From Rugalucina vietnamica (taxonomy: Eukaryota; Mollusca; Bivalvia; Lucinida; Lucinidae): 64,000 nt of DNA. The translations under genes and the position numbers were made by a program. Location: contig OZ024883.1 in the NCBI GenBank assembly GCA_964017185.1, positions 44,880,395 through 44,944,394 on the forward strand. Direction: 5' to 3'. Under the pieces are notes generated by a model. That model was not told the origin of the DNA. It saw only the letters and a list, made by a program, of their open reading frames with translations, and did no database searches. Positions 1 to 12,426 of the stretch are shown here, piece by piece (positions within the stretch are counted from its first letter, which is position 1; each line of letters begins with the position of its first letter).

Positions 1-356
1 ACAAGTGATATAAAGATAAATCACAGCAGAACCGCCCTGGAAGGGTTGTTAAAGAAATTGCTGGAGGGTTTAAATTGATTTTACGGGGCCCCAATCCTTG
101 CCCTCAGTCTGCTGAGATATAAAACAAAAATTTTGGTTATTATACAAGCCCACTACCATGTTTATGATGGGAAAAAAAACCTGTCTAATCATAAGAATGG
201 AAACAATTAACACACTAATGATCATAATGGACCAATAATATTTACCTTTTTATTTCCTTACAATTTTCGTAGAAACTTTTCCAAGTCCAGCTTCACTTAT
301 TATTATCACACAGTCTGTTGAAAAAAATATATGATAAATGATTAAAGATACATCAT

Positions 357-370
357 ATATATATATATAT
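357..370. repeat. (AT)n dinucleotide run
   Basis: This is a short alternating AT tract in an otherwise featureless AT-rich stretch (1-480) where I see no gene. Confidence 0.8.
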
Positions 371-483
371 TCCTGTAGCTATTTTGTGTCCTCCAATATT
401 CCCAATCAAACAGCTAATGCCTACCACTGCTAATACTGTAGTACATTTAGCATGGCACAATAAAACTTAGCTTAATAAAAAGT

Positions 484-643
484 ATGAAGATCATTGTATT
501 AATCAGCCTGCAATCAAAGGATCATGACTTAGTTTTAACTAAAATCTTCTTTGAGCAAGAAAAATCCTTCATTGAAGAGTGGAAACTACAGGATAAGCAG
601 ACTGATACAGTCCCCTGGGTGCAGGGAATCATGTTTGTTATTT
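484..643 (+). CDS. Unrecognised exon-like open segment
   Basis: An open frame reads from an ATG at 484: MKIIVLISLQSKDHDLVLTK, IFFEQEKSFIEEWKLQDK and TDTVPWVQGIMFVI. It ends at a possible donor (TTTA|gtaagg, 644), and a possible internal acceptor TTAATCAG lies before the SLQ codons. The charged composition looks coding. The join to the next candidate (2.1 kb) through TA plus A would give a stop, so the exon chain is not established. The product is unknown. Confidence 0.25.
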
Positions 644-1217
644 AGTAAGGTGTGACTTTTTGATATACTAGCAGCTTATATGTTCTGGGATTACAATCAT
701 GTTGTATGCACTCTACTAATACAGATCAAGAAACTCATTATAAAACCTGTGCTAGGCCAGCTACAAACAGGAAAGATGCAGATCAGTCCTGCTGAATCTA
801 GATTTTATATCTGTGTACCTGATAATGAATGGAACTGCTTCTTCATGCAAATGACATTGACGTTTCGTGTCTACAAGCAAAATAAAAGGTCCAAAATGTC
901 ATAAAACCGCTTTTTCTGAGTCCCTACGCTCAACAGTTCAGAAATGAGATTTTTAGGAGATTTGTGGCTATTTATTTTGCTTCTAAACACCAAACGTCAG
1001 TGTCCTGTGATTCATACAAAAGCTTTGGTCAAACCTCAAATACAGATTTGCTCAGGTTCAGGCTCGAACCATTCACCTTTGGCACTATTATAAGTACAAG
1101 AGTGACCAGTAGGCGTTAGGCTTTTATTTTTCTTCTTGATAATCAATACTGTTAGGATATTGCACAGATTTTTTATTTTGCGGTCAAAAAGGACATCTAG
1201 CAATGATTGTGACATAT

Positions 1218-1450
1218 GAGCCGTGCCGTGAGAAAACTGGATTATTGCCTATGTGAAAACAAAAGCGTAGAACAGCTTTGCAGTAACTGCACAGCTGATC
1301 AGGACCTTTGTTTTTGCTACACGGATAATACAATTCCTCTTCTTCCTAAAGCCAAAATTTCAAGCCTCTATCCTTTTTCTGAGACTGTACAGGCCGGTTT
1401 GTGTAGGATCTGGTCGGAAACCCTGAAGACCGGTTGTCTCGTGTCGCTGC
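1218..1450 (-). mobile_element. Hairpin MITE copy 1 (diverged)
   Basis: The copy starts GAGCCGTGCCGTGAG and carries the family's internal motifs in reverse order (AAAACAAAAGCGTAG, GACCTTTGTTTTTGCTACAC, TGTACAGGCCGGTTTGTGT). The right end GTCGCTGC is decayed. Possible flanking duplication acatat on both sides. Confidence 0.8.
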
Positions 1451-1764
1451 ACATATAGAAGTACTTGGTATTTTTCTAATTCCATCCAGTTTATTTTTCA
1501 TACAACTGCATGTACTGGGGGTATTTTAAAGCAGATGAGCATTTGTCTTAAACGAACATTGACCTGTATGTGAGATACATGCACCTTTAAATATTCAAAA
1601 TTCTTATTGTTCTGTTCAATAGTATTGCCATAATCTAATTTCAGGTTAGAATTTTTCAAATTAGGTCAGATTTTTTTTCATTTCAGACCTTACCGGTATA
1701 TAATTTGTGACAGTCCATTGTCTTCAACTTTAATACAGTTGACTGAAGTCAAGTGGCATGACAT

Positions 1765-1998
1765 GAGCCACCTCGTGGGAAAACCAACAATGTGGTTTCC
1801 AGACAGGCCCGACAAAAACCGGTCTATACAAGCACAGAAAAGAGCTGGAAGCTTGAAATTTCGGATTTAAGTAGAAGAGGAATTGTACCATCCGAGTAGC
1901 GAAAACAAAGGCGCTGATCAGCTTCGCGGTGACCGCGAAGCTGATCTGCGTCTTTGTTTTCGCCTATGCAGATTGTTGGTTTTCCCATGAGGCGGCTC
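1765..1998 (+). mobile_element. Hairpin MITE copy 2, TSD acat
   Basis: The ends are GAGCCACCTCGTGGG and GAGGCGGCTC. The central hairpin GCTTCGCGGTGACCGCGAAGC lies near 1920. The target duplication acat is at 1761-1764 and 1999-2002. Confidence 0.93.
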
Positions 1999-2108
1999 AC
2001 ATACTGTAGTGTCAAACCAACACTGAATGAGCTGAATCTTAAAGCCACAGACACGATTGTCTGAATCTCAAAATCCTATTATGGAATTTTTCCCTACAAA
2101 CTATTAGA

Positions 2109-2290
2109 CATCCTGAGACATCCAAATCAGATTATGCAAAAGATTTATTTGATTGCCTTTCAATATATGTCCATGATATAGTGCTAGATGATTCTGCAAG
2201 AAAAAAAAAACTTTCTCTTAAAACCATTCTTTATGAATACATTATTAACAACTTAAAATGTGTGTACATTGGTGATATTCATTGTTAAAA
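2109..2290 (+). CDS. Unrecognised exon-like open segment
   Basis: After a pyrimidine-rich acceptor (CCCTACAAACTATTAG) the frame reads HPETSKSDYAKDLFDCLSIY, VHDIVLDDSARKKKLSLKT and ILYEYIINNLK, and stops at 2288. The amphipathic, charged composition resembles real protein more than random AT-rich DNA. No donor was chosen with confidence. The family is not recognised. Confidence 0.3.
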
Positions 2291-2502
2291 TTTGCTTACA
2301 TGTACATGTATACATGTATATATATTTTGTGGGTTTTTTTTTTTTTTTTCATTTTAATTGTACAAGTATCAAGACTCTTACTTTACTTGTAGTCATCATT
2401 GGCATTTTTGGGGTGTTACTTGCCCTTGAGCATAAATATGTTATCATGAATTCTTTGAAAAAGAAAAGTGCATAAAGAAATTAACCAAGGAATCCTTTTG
2501 TA

Positions 2503-2888
2503 GTTACATGATACTTAAAGTCTCCTACAGCGTGCCACATGATATTAAACATGTTTATCCAAATAAATGCATATCAACATATTATGTACCAGACTTCATT
2601 TCATGCAAGACAGTGATTCTTAATGCAGATTTATTAAGATGTTCCAGGAAAAAATCCTACATGTTCTGGTTTCTCATCCCACTGGAAGACAACAATAAAG
2701 GTCTATTATGTTTGCTTACTGATAACATGCAGTTATTCCATGGTGAAAATATTGAATCAAACCTGTCTTTTCATAATTCAGAATGTAATTTCACAGATAA
2801 TGACTGGCATAATCTTCCTAAATATTCAATCAAACAAACACTGTACAGAGCCAGTTTAGACTGCTCCAAAAAATCAGTCTGGTCGTAG
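2503..2888 (+). CDS. Unrecognised ORF, 126 codons, possible terminal exon
   Basis: This is one of the two longest open frames in the window. It follows a plausible acceptor (CCTTTTGTAG at 2502) and includes SYMFWFLIPLEDNNKGLLCL and SIKQTLYRASLDCSKKSVWS before a TAG. It lies 0.2 kb after the segment at 2109 on the same strand, so the two may be exons of one gene. No domain is recognised. It could equally be a decayed gene. Confidence 0.35.
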
Positions 2889-3214
2889 TAGTCTTAACAA
2901 TTTTGCCTTTAGCCATTACTGATTGTGGGCAAAGTTTTGTGATTATTTACACCAAGAGTTACAGCTCAAGAACAAACAACAGACTGTACAAGACCCACAG
3001 GGCTAAGATAAATGATGTACTTGAACATGTATATATAAAAGATTATAGGAGGCAATGACAGGCAAAGCAGCAAGCTAAGCAGCAGCAACCGCTAAATCAA
3101 CAGATTACATTTGTACTTTAACTTTCTCTTAATTAGTTGCTATGTAAATGGAGTATTATAAAAATGAGTTGTATACAATGTCTACCGACCCAGATACAAT
3201 GTCTATCATGACTA

Positions 3215-4257
3215 ACCAAACCAGAGGACCCATGGTCCTGCTATAATGGTTCACCTGAGATCCGAGATATATACCAATAAACTTGTTTGACTATGATGGC
3301 CATATACATGTATATAGCTCCATGGCGGTGTCAGAATAACCCTTTGGGTCAATTGCTTTTTCAAAATCATTATCTTTTTTAGAATCATAAATCTTCAGTC
3401 CATCTGCCCATTTCCTGCAACTTTTTTCCCTTCAAATGACATTTTAAGAATTTTCCCCATTCAAATGCATGGGCGACCTATGTTGACCTTGCCATAAAAT
3501 AGGTCAAGGTCATCACAGGGTCCTGATTTATGAACATATTGTACATGTATTACTTTAGGCCCAGATGGTATGTGCCAAGTTTTGTTGAAATCTATCCACC
3601 GGTTCCGCAGAAGATTCTTGAAAGGGTTTTACCATATATGGGCATGGCAGCCATCTTGGTCATGTGACCTTAATTATTCATAACACATTGGTTCCCCAAA
3701 GCGATTTCTGAGAAGAAGATCTATGAATATTATGGTTATATACATGTATATTGCCCCGGAGTGGGGACGGACCAACCCCTGTGGTCCAAATGTTTTCAGA
3801 ATATTAAACCTTTAGTCCATTTGCCCATTTCCTTACCCTTCAAATGACATTTTAACAATTTTCCCTGTTCAAATGCATGGGCGACCTATGTTGACCTTGC
3901 CATAAAATAGATCAAGGTCATCATAGGGTCATAATTTACAATCACACTGAAGTCACTGATGCTACATGCCAAGTTTCATTGAAATTGGTCCACTGGTTCC
4001 GGAGAAGACTTATTAAGGTTTTTACCATTTTGAAGGATTTTACCATGGTGACCATCTTGTTCATGTGACCTGAATTAATTATAAACTCTTTGGTTCCCCC
4101 TTCCTATTGATATTTCTTGTAAAATTTGGCTCTAATTGGCCAAGGGGTTTTAAAGAAGTAGATCTTTGAAAATTATGGATGACAACAACGGATAGACGCC
4201 AGGTGCCTGCCTATCCTATAAGCTCACCTGTGAGATTTCAGCTCAGGTGAGCTTAAA
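3215..4257. mobile_element. GCTCACCTGAG-family satellite-carrier element, two tandem units
   Basis: The left end (GGTTCACCTGAG after CAGAGGACCCATGGTCCTG) and right end (CAGCTCAGGTGAGC at 4238-4252) are inverted. Between them are two units of roughly 440 bp, each starting near tatacatgtatat (3303 and 3739). Shared blocks are CCATTTCCTGCAA..CAAATGACATTTTA, TTGACCTTGCCATAAAATAG and CATGGCAGCCATCTTG. No tetranucleotide tail is as clear as in the 57-kb copy; AACAACGGATAGACGCCAGG precedes the right end. Confidence 0.85.
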
Positions 4258-4394
4258 ATACAGTGCAGCTTTTGCTTACCCAACCCCCACTAGAAATATA
4301 GACAAAATCACATTTTTCTTGGCCATGAGCTCTCACAGTGTTGCATACAAATTGTAACAGTACGCGATCAGATTTCAATTAATAATAATTTCAC

Positions 4395-6362
4395 ACCAAC
4401 TCACTCTATAAACTTAGAAACTCATTTTTATATAGACAAAGAAATTCATTTTACAGACATTATAACTAATTCTTTAGACATAGCAAAATCCTTCTCTAGT
4501 CATAGCAATTAAATCCTCAGCCAGCAGCTCATTCTAAAGACAAAGCAGCTCATTCTGTAGTCATAGCAACTAGTTCTACATACAGCAACTCCTTCTACTG
4601 ACATAGCAACTCATCCTTTAGTCATGGCAACTCATTCTAAGGAGAGCAACTCCTTCTATTGACATAGCAACTCATCCTAGAGTCATAGCAACTAATTCTA
4701 CAGACAGCACCTCCTTTTATTGACATAGCAACTCATCCTAGTCATAGCAACTAATTCTACAGACAGCAACTCCTTCTATTGACATAGCAACTCATTCTAG
4801 AGTCATAGCAATTAATTCTACAGACAGCAACACCTTCTATTGACATAGCAACTCATTCTAGAGTCATAGCAACTAATTCTACAGACAACAACATAGCAAT
4901 TCAATCTATAGTCATAGCAACTCATTCTACAGACAGCAACTCCTTTTATTGATATGGCAACTCATTCTAGAGTCATAACAATAATTCTACAGACAGCCAC
5001 TCCTATTAACACAGCAACTCAGTCTATTGTCATAGCAACTAATTCTACAGACAGCAGGTCCTTCTATTGACATAGCAGCTCATTCTATAGTCTTAGCAAC
5101 TAATTCTACATACAGCAACTACTTCTATTGATATAGCAACTCATTCTTTAGCCATATTCTAAGGACAGCAACTTCTTTTATTGACATAGCAACTCATTCT
5201 AGAGTCATAGCAACTAATTCTACAGACAGCAACACCTTTTATTGACATAGCAACTCATTCTAGAGTCATAGCAACTAATTCTACAGACAGCAACACCTTC
5301 TATTGACATAGCAACTCATTCTAGAGTCATAGCAACTAATTCTACAGACAGCAACACTTTCTATTGACATAGCAACTCATTCTAGAGTCATATCAACTAA
5401 TTCTACAGACAGCAACACTTTCTATTGACATAGCAACTCATTCTAGAGTCATAACAACTAATTCTACAGAAAGCAGGTCCTTCTATTGACATAGCAACTC
5501 ATTCTAGAGTCATAGCAACTAATTCTACAGACAACAACACCTTCTATTGACATAGCAACTCATTCTAGAGTCATAGCAACTAATTCTACAGACAGCAACA
5601 CCTTCTATTGACATAGCAACTCATTCTAGAGTCTTAGCAACTAATTCTACAGACAACAACTCCTTTTACTGGTATTGACATAGCAACTCATTCTAGAGTC
5701 ATAGCAACTCATTCTACAGACAGCAACACCTTCTATTGACATAGCAACTCATTCTAGACTCATAGCAAGTAATTCTACAGACAGCAACACCTTCTATTGA
5801 CATAGCAACTCATTCTAGAGTCATAGCAACTAATTCTACAGACAGCAACACTTTCTATTGACATAGCAACTCATTCTAGAGTCATAGCAACTAATTTTAC
5901 AGACAGCAACACCTTCTATTGACATAGCAACTCATTCTAGAGTCATAGCAACTAATTCTACAGACAGCAACACCTTCTATTGACATGGCAACTCATTCTA
6001 GAGTCATAGCAACTAATTCTACAGACAGCAACACCTTCTATTGATATGGCAACTCATTCTAGAGTCATAACAATAATTCTACAGACAGCCACTCCTATTA
6101 ACACAGCAACTCAGTCTATTGTCATAGCAACTAATTCTACAGACAGCAGGTCCTTCTATTGACATAGCAGCTCATTCTATAGTCTTAGCAACTAATTCTA
6201 CATACAGCAACTACTTCTATTGATATAGCAACTCATTCTTTAGCCATATTCTAAGGACAGCAACTCCTTTTATTGACATAGCAACTCATTCTAGAGTCAT
6301 AGCAACTAATTCTAGCGACAGTAACACTTTCTATTGACGTAGCAACTCATTCTAGAGTCATA
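4395..6362. repeat. 61-bp minisatellite array, about 30 units
   Basis: The unit contains CATAGCAACTCATTCTAGAG, TCATAGCAACTAATTCTACA and GACAGCAACACCTTCTATTGA. Units are near-identical in the middle and diverge toward the left edge. A variant block of about 220 bp (gatatggcaactc to ctaaggacagcaact) occurs at 4951 and again at 6043, so roughly 1.09 kb (18 units) has been duplicated. Confidence 0.95.
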
Positions 6363-7350
6363 CCCGTACGAAAAATACTACAATACTATAGCTATACTAT
6401 TGCTATACTTCAACAAGATTCTTGCTAAAATTCGATTTTATAGCAATATTACAACAATACTAATACAAAAATGTATATTGCAATAATATTAGTTAAAATA
6501 TTGTAATAATTTGAATAAACGTTTAGCCAGAAATTGGGAGAAAAACTACCACTGAAAATATTGCCATAAAACAGGGAAAAAAAGTGCTGAATAATAACTT
6601 CCTGTTGCAACATAGTTTTGGAGGTTAACCTGAGTTTAACACTACAGTAACTACACATGCTGTTTAAATCTGTCTAAGGACTGCAGAAACAAGCTCAAAG
6701 TTAAAAACCTTTTTTCTACCATTTGATGAAATAGTAAACATTATTTTGCATGAAATGAATATTATAAAGGTTAGTGTGTTTTATGCATGTTTTTAAAAAG
6801 CAATTTCAATTAACAATTTCAAGTTTTATATATTAATTTAATGTTTAAAATACCCCACCCACCTACCCTGGCAAACAAATTTAAAATTTCAGAGTGTTTG
6901 GAGTTGGGCACCAATTTTATTAAACAAATTGGTTAGGACTGGTCATCTTTAGTTCAGATGTTGCTTTGGACACTTATCTGTCCTAAATTAGCATGCCTCA
7001 TACTCTTTTACATCATTTCTTCTATATGCTATGAAGTGTGTTGAAAATTTGAAATTAAATGTCAAGGTCTTTGTGTGAATATCAATATATGTATATGAGC
7101 AAATTATAGCAATATTTTTTGTAAAAATATTGCAATATTTGCAATATTTTTTGAAAAAATATTGCTAAACTTTTTGAAAAAAGTATTGCAATAATTTGAG
7201 CACTAATTATGGCCAAAATTTTCCGTATAATTTATAGCAAGAATCCTGGCAATATTTCAGCTAGAATTATTGCAATACTTTTTGATTCTTGCTAATTTAA
7301 ATATTTTACCTAAGATTATAGCTGAAATATTGTTGTCATTATAGCTTGAA
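6363..7350. mobile_element. AT-rich insertion splitting the 61-bp array
   Basis: About 1 kb of unrelated sequence interrupts the array between ..AGAGTCATA and TTCTATTGACATA... It is full of TTGCAATA/TATTGCAA and AGCAATATT motifs in both orientations, densest at the two ends. No ORF looks real. Clean TIRs or a TSD were not resolved, so the mobile call is inferred from the interrupted array. Confidence 0.5.
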
Positions 7351-7620
7351 AAAGGGGTCCTTCTATTGACATAACAACTCATTCCTTTATAGTCATAGCA
7401 ACTCTACAGACAACAACTGATTCATTTGTCAGCAACTGATCCTATAGAAATAGCAACTCATTCTATAGACAAAACAACTCATTCTGTAGACATAGCAACT
7501 TATTCTACAGACGTTATATATTATGAATAACATTTCTTTTATAGACACAGCAACTCATTGTATAAACATAGCAACACCTCTTCTATAGACATAGTAAGTC
7601 ATTCTATAGTCATAGCAATT
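7351..7620. repeat. Right remnant of the minisatellite, diverged
   Basis: Degenerate units (CATAACAACTCATTC, CATAGCAACTCTACAGACAA, ATAGCAACTCATTCTATAGAC) continue the array beyond the insertion, without the regular 61-bp period. Confidence 0.8.
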
Positions 7621-7796
7621 CCCTGGTTTAAAGGAGTTGAGATGGTGGGGGGGAGTTGGAATGTCTAAATAAGGGATCGCTTATATATAATGTCTAATAA
7701 AGGACTTGCTTTACCTATGCCATGTCTGTAGAAGAATTTGCTATGTCCACTACAGAAAATACATCTACAGAAGAAGTTGGTACAAGGGCAGTCGTC

Positions 7797-7872
7797 TATA
7801 GAAAAATTAAAACTTTGATTACAGAAAAATTAAAACTTTGATTACAGAAAAATTAAAACTTTGATTACAGAA
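7797..7872. repeat. 23-bp tandem repeat, 3 copies
   Basis: Three perfect copies of a unit made of GAAAAATTAAAAC plus TTTGATTACA begin at 7801, 7824 and 7847. Confidence 0.95.
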
Positions 7873-7986
7873 CCACACAGGATCACTACAATCATCACAG
7901 CATAAAAATGTGTTACTGATAATAAAATTGATGAAAGTACAGTAATTGATATTGCAAGGTCAGGTAGTCAGCCACAGACAGCAGTT

Positions 7987-8221
7987 GAGCTGCGCCATGA
8001 GAAAACTGGATTTTTGCCTATTCGAAAACAAAGGCACTGATCAGCTTCGCAGTTAATGCGAAGCTGATCAGCGCCTTTCTTTTCGCTACACAGATAGTAC
8101 AGTTGCTGTACTTTATAAGTAAGGAATTTCCAGACTCTAGCCATCTTCTGTGCTTGTACAGCTCAGTTTGTGTCAGAGCTGGTCAGAAACCCCAAAGACC
8201 AGTTTTCTCGCGTCACAGCTC
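7987..8221 (-). mobile_element. Hairpin MITE copy 3, TSD agtt
   Basis: The ends are GAGCTGCGCCATGAG and CGCGTCACAGCTC, with the hairpin GCTTCGCAGTTAATGCGAAGC. The duplication agtt is at 7983-7986 and 8222-8225. It belongs to the reverse-oriented CTGGATTTTTGCC subtype. Confidence 0.92.
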
Positions 8222-8833
8222 AGTTGATCTGATGTGCAGCTGCAGTTGCAGTGAGAAGATAGTGAGACAAACTCCGCAGAAAACCTACTTATACACTCGA
8301 TAAAAAGAAGCAAATTAGTTTTTATTCAGTGCCTATTGATTTAATATCTTCATGGCACAAGATTTAGCTGTTCCACTGCATAGTCATAAGACAACAGCAG
8401 TCTTCTATTTTGCTGAAGGTATGGAATGGTCAAGGCACAAGGTTACTGATCTGACTGGCTGTCAAGTTTTCTCATAATCACTACGATAGTGTACTTATTG
8501 ATACATCTGTTGATCAGAAGATATTATAGTCATGCCATTAGAAAACATCTCATCAGATTCAATATAAGCTGGAAGCGAATCATAGCTTGTGGCTTTAGCA
8601 TCAAAAGTGTGTGTATCCTGTTTCAGAAACAATTGCAAGTGTAATAGAATTCATTACCTTAGAAATGTGTGCCAAAACACAATCATTATTGCAAGCAATC
8701 ATAAAGTTAGAAATTAATGCAAACTACAGACACAAACACAAGTTTCAAATTAGAGTTTGGACACATTTTTTATCACAGTCTTAGAAGTTGATGAGGGGCA
8801 TAATGCCAGTAACATGTGTTGCTTTTATTATGT

Positions 8834-9067
8834 GAGCCGTCTCGTGGAAAAACCAACAATGTGGTTTCCGAACAGGTCTAACACAAACCGGCCTGTACAG
8901 CTACAGAAGCAGGCTAGAAGCTTGAAATTTTGGAGTTAAGTAGAGGAGGAATTGTACTATCCGAGTAGCGAAAACAAAGGCGCTGATCAGCTTCGCGGTT
9001 ACCGTGAAGCTGATCTGCGCCTTTGTTTTCGCCTATGCAGATTGTTGGTTTTCCCACGAGGTGGCTC
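8834..9067 (+). mobile_element. Hairpin MITE copy 4, TSD atgt
   Basis: The ends are GAGCCGTCTCGTGG and CACGAGGTGGCTC, with the hairpin GCTTCGCGGTTACCGTGAAGC. The duplication atgt is at 8830-8833 and 9068-9071. Confidence 0.94.
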
Positions 9068-10024
9068 ATGTTTTTCTCCAGCTCAATTTTATTAACCTTA
9101 CTAGATGCAATAAACCCCTGAAGGAGTGTATGCCAAACAATTAAACCTCCAATTAGAGAGAGAAAGTCAAGTCCAAAGTAAAGGAACTAAAAAATGCAAA
9201 CAGAAAAAAGGCTTCTACCGCATCTCTGTTAATTATTTTGATAAGAGCCATCCCTAATAGCCATACCTGTTATGTATTTTGATTATAAAGAGCCATCAAA
9301 CAAAAATCGGGACTGAGAACATATTAATGACAGAGGATGGGCCATACCACGATTTTGGCTACTCAAGCCTCATCAGTGTCTCTTTACAATTGGCAATGTG
9401 GAGAATTACTTTGGAAATTATTTCATGAAATTATCTATCTATAAAGTAGACATGGATAAAGGGTAGAAAACTTTATTTCTTAGCATCACATTAATATCCC
9501 ATTCCTTGACTTTAAACACGACAGAATTCTATGGGTAAGCAAGGTTTCCAAACTGTTATTTCAATTCTAAATCAGCAGAATATGCTGTATCTAAAAACAT
9601 GCTTTAACTCACTTTGTTATACTGATCCTTAATGTTGAGCACAAAGTGATGGACATGTCACATAGAGGTTCACAGGTCTTATGCACAGGCTGTTGCTTTC
9701 CTTTGGGAAATCATCTTAGACATCATTTCAATCATTCTGTTAAAAATAAATAAATTCATCACACCTATGGGTAAATAATTTCATAATACCTCAAAGCAAT
9801 ATTAATTATGTATACATGTACATAGCTATTCCAGTAAAAGTAAAATGAAATCGAGTCTTTTGAAGCAATGAACATCTTCAAGGGAGAAGCACATTGTACA
9901 ATGTCAGGTAATGAACCCTCATCAGTGACCCTTTTCAAACTGGCAATAAAAGCCAGATGCTTGTGCAGCAGCTTCAAGAATTTACATCATGGTAGTACTA
10001 GTCTAAACCAAACACTCATAAAAT

Positions 10025-10261
10025 GAGCCGCCAACAATGTGGTTTCCGAACAGGTCCGACACAAACCGGCCTGTACAGTCACAGAAAAGAGCTAGAAGCT
10101 TTCGGAGCTAGAAGCTTGAAATTTCGGATTTAAGTAGAAGAGGAATTGTACTATCCGAGTAGCGAAAACAAAGGCGCTGATCAGCTTCGCGGTTACCGCG
10201 AAGCTGATCTGCGTCTTTGTTTTTGCCTATGCAGATTGTTGGTTTTCCCATGAGGCGGCTC
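10025..10261 (+). mobile_element. Hairpin MITE copy 5, TSD aaat, left TIR shortened
   Basis: The copy starts GAGCCG and jumps straight to CCAACAATGTGG, so about 14 bp of the left TIR is deleted. A short internal duplication (GAGCTAGAAGCTT twice) is present. The right end GAGGCGGCTC is intact. The duplication aaat is on both sides. Confidence 0.92.
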
Positions 10262-10369
10262 AAATCTACTTTTATGCAAAATGCAATAAATATTTTTCTT
10301 TACTGTAAATTATCATGCAAGATTTAGCTGGTGGGCAAATTACAAATTTCATTGGCATCACGAAAACAT

Positions 10370-11262
10370 GTCGGTGTAATGTATACCCCCTTTAACCCCC
10401 CTTTTATATAGCAAAACTGGGGTTTGCAGGTGTATATAGTCCGGTTTTGACACCTGAGCCACGACCTCTAGTATCACATCCACTGCGCCATGCCTGCATA
10501 CATTTGAGGACAGATATGTTTTTGTGATGCTCTGTAAGGTAGCTGACTACTTTTGTAAAAACCTAACTTTTTACGCGCTTTACCGATTACAGTGGATTCA
10601 TCCTAGGGGTCATGGCTCAGGGGTCAAAACCGGACTATACCTATTTTTCTTATTTTTGATCCTCACCATAGATTGTACGTACCTGCAATCAATGATTGGA
10701 GCAAAACTATTAAAAATATCAAACTTTTTCCGATGAAATTTTCAATTTTTGTTTTGGAAAAAAAATCTATATATTGCATGGGCAAGTTTTCGTAATGATT
10801 AATTCATGATGTTACAAGCCTGCTAAAAACCCTGAAGACAACCATGTGAGAACTCCTGAATACTGCATAAGATTTTATGGTGGCTTACATTACGAAAACT
10901 TGCCCATGCAGTATACAAAGCTATTTTTCAGAAGCAATAATTTGGAAAATTCATTGGAAAAATTCTGATTTTTTAAATATTTTGGCTCAAAACAAACATT
11001 GTGGGTACACGTTAGAACCACCTCACCGAGGCGGTTCAAACGAGTACCCACAATGTATGTTGTGGATCAACAATAAGCAAAATAGATAAACCCCTGCAAA
11101 CCCCAAGATAAGATAAGATAAGATAAGAAAATTTATTTTAAGACGGCATGACAGTACATAACAATAAACATAAGCTCTAATGAGCTTTTGACCGTCTAAA
11201 AGTTTCCAGTTTCCTATATTAAAGTGGGGTTTAAGGGGGTATACATTTCACAGACATGTTTT
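10370..11262. mobile_element. GTATACCCC-ended element with central palindrome
   Basis: The left end (ACATGTCGGTGTAATGTATACCCC..) and right end (GGGGGTATACATTTCACAGACATGT) are inverted. An internal palindrome around 10995-11057 reads TGTGGGTACACGTTAGAACC and its inverse. An (AGATA)n run at 11105-11127 lies near the right end. No coding capacity is visible. Confidence 0.8.
11105..11130. repeat. (AGATA)n microsatellite
   Basis: Four to five AGATA pentamers in a row lie inside the GTATACCCC-ended element. Confidence 0.85.
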
Positions 11263-12285
11263 CTCAATTTGCAGTTTTCCCCAACCTGTTGTTATACCCT
11301 TTATTATACCTGTATATTCTGGCAGAGATACACCAGGAAACTGTTTCTATTCTGATGGCAGATTACTTCTTTGGCACAACTACCATCTTATTCTGTCCAA
11401 GAGTTGTCCTAAATAATTACTTTCTTCCTAGATAAACAAAAATTGTTATTATAGCTATTAGGAAATAAGGCCATGCAAACAAGATATTAGATTCTCAAGC
11501 TGAGTCTTAAAGAAACTGCTAGATATCGGCTGAGCTTACACTGTCTTTCAGAAACTGCCTTTTTTTAGAAACGCCCTTTTCAGAAACACCTGCAGAAAAT
11601 AAGGACCCTGTCATCCCTTTGCATCCCAAAAGCAACAAAAATTTTGACAATCAGTTTACTGGTAAAAAGTTTATTTTGAATTGGCATTTTGCATGTGCAA
11701 GGGAGGTAATCTAAGTACCTTAAAATTGAAAATCTAGCGAACCTGTGGGATAATTTAAATAGTATACTATACAGCTTTGAGGTGTTTCAGAAAAGCGAGA
11801 TTTTGAAAAAGACAGTTTCTGAAAGATGGTGTATGGATTTGTCAACTGATTTTCAAAATTTTTGCTGCACATTTTGTAACAAACTATATGCTCAATTGTG
11901 CTAAGAAAATATCTCATCTGCAAAATATCTGCTAAAAACTATTATCAGACACTAAGAAACACACTTTAGAATTTGGTCTCGTTGTTAAAAGAGGAAACAT
12001 ATGGCTGCTCTTAGGAATACTTTTCTCACCGAATTTCAAAATTTACTTTTTTATTTGGCCAAAACCAGTTCTTAGACATCCTAGGCCAAAAGCCTGAACA
12101 TATTTAGATTTTCTAGTCTTCTGGAACTGTAAGATTCACAACCTTTATGATTTGTTCCATTTGATTTTTAAACCTGCTAGTCAATAATTTTTCAGTCATT
12201 TCTGAAGAGAGATAATGCTACCTGGACATATCCAGTAATATGGAGGGTTAATGTCTTATGCTCAGACACAACACAGCAGAGCCAT
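11263..12285. other. No recognised feature
   Basis: This is AT-rich DNA without a convincing exon, RNA gene or structured repeat. Confidence 0.6.
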
Positions 12286-12426
12286 GGTAGGGGCGGATCC
12301 AGGATTTTTGGAAGGGGGTTCAACCCACCAAGAGGGGGTTCGCTTTGCACATTTTATGATTTTTCTTATATTTCCACATGAAATTGAAATAATTTGGTCC
12401 TGAACCCCCTATAAATCCGCCACTGC
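12286..12426. mobile_element. Short TIR element, GGCGGATCCAGG family
   Basis: The left end GGGGCGGATCCAGGATTT..GGGGGTTC and right end GAACCCCCTATAAATCCGCC are inverted, with a core of about 80 bp. It resembles the element at 40994. Confidence 0.75.

Noticed and set aside
4395..6362. A CRISPR-like array
   Set aside because: The whole 61-bp unit is repeated, with no unique spacers between short repeats. This is a minisatellite in eukaryotic DNA.
9484..9534. A 51-nt exon candidate (HHINIPFLDFKHDRILW) with good acceptor and gtaagc donor
   Set aside because: It is too short to judge, and no partner exon on the plus strand was found within several kb; chance is likely.
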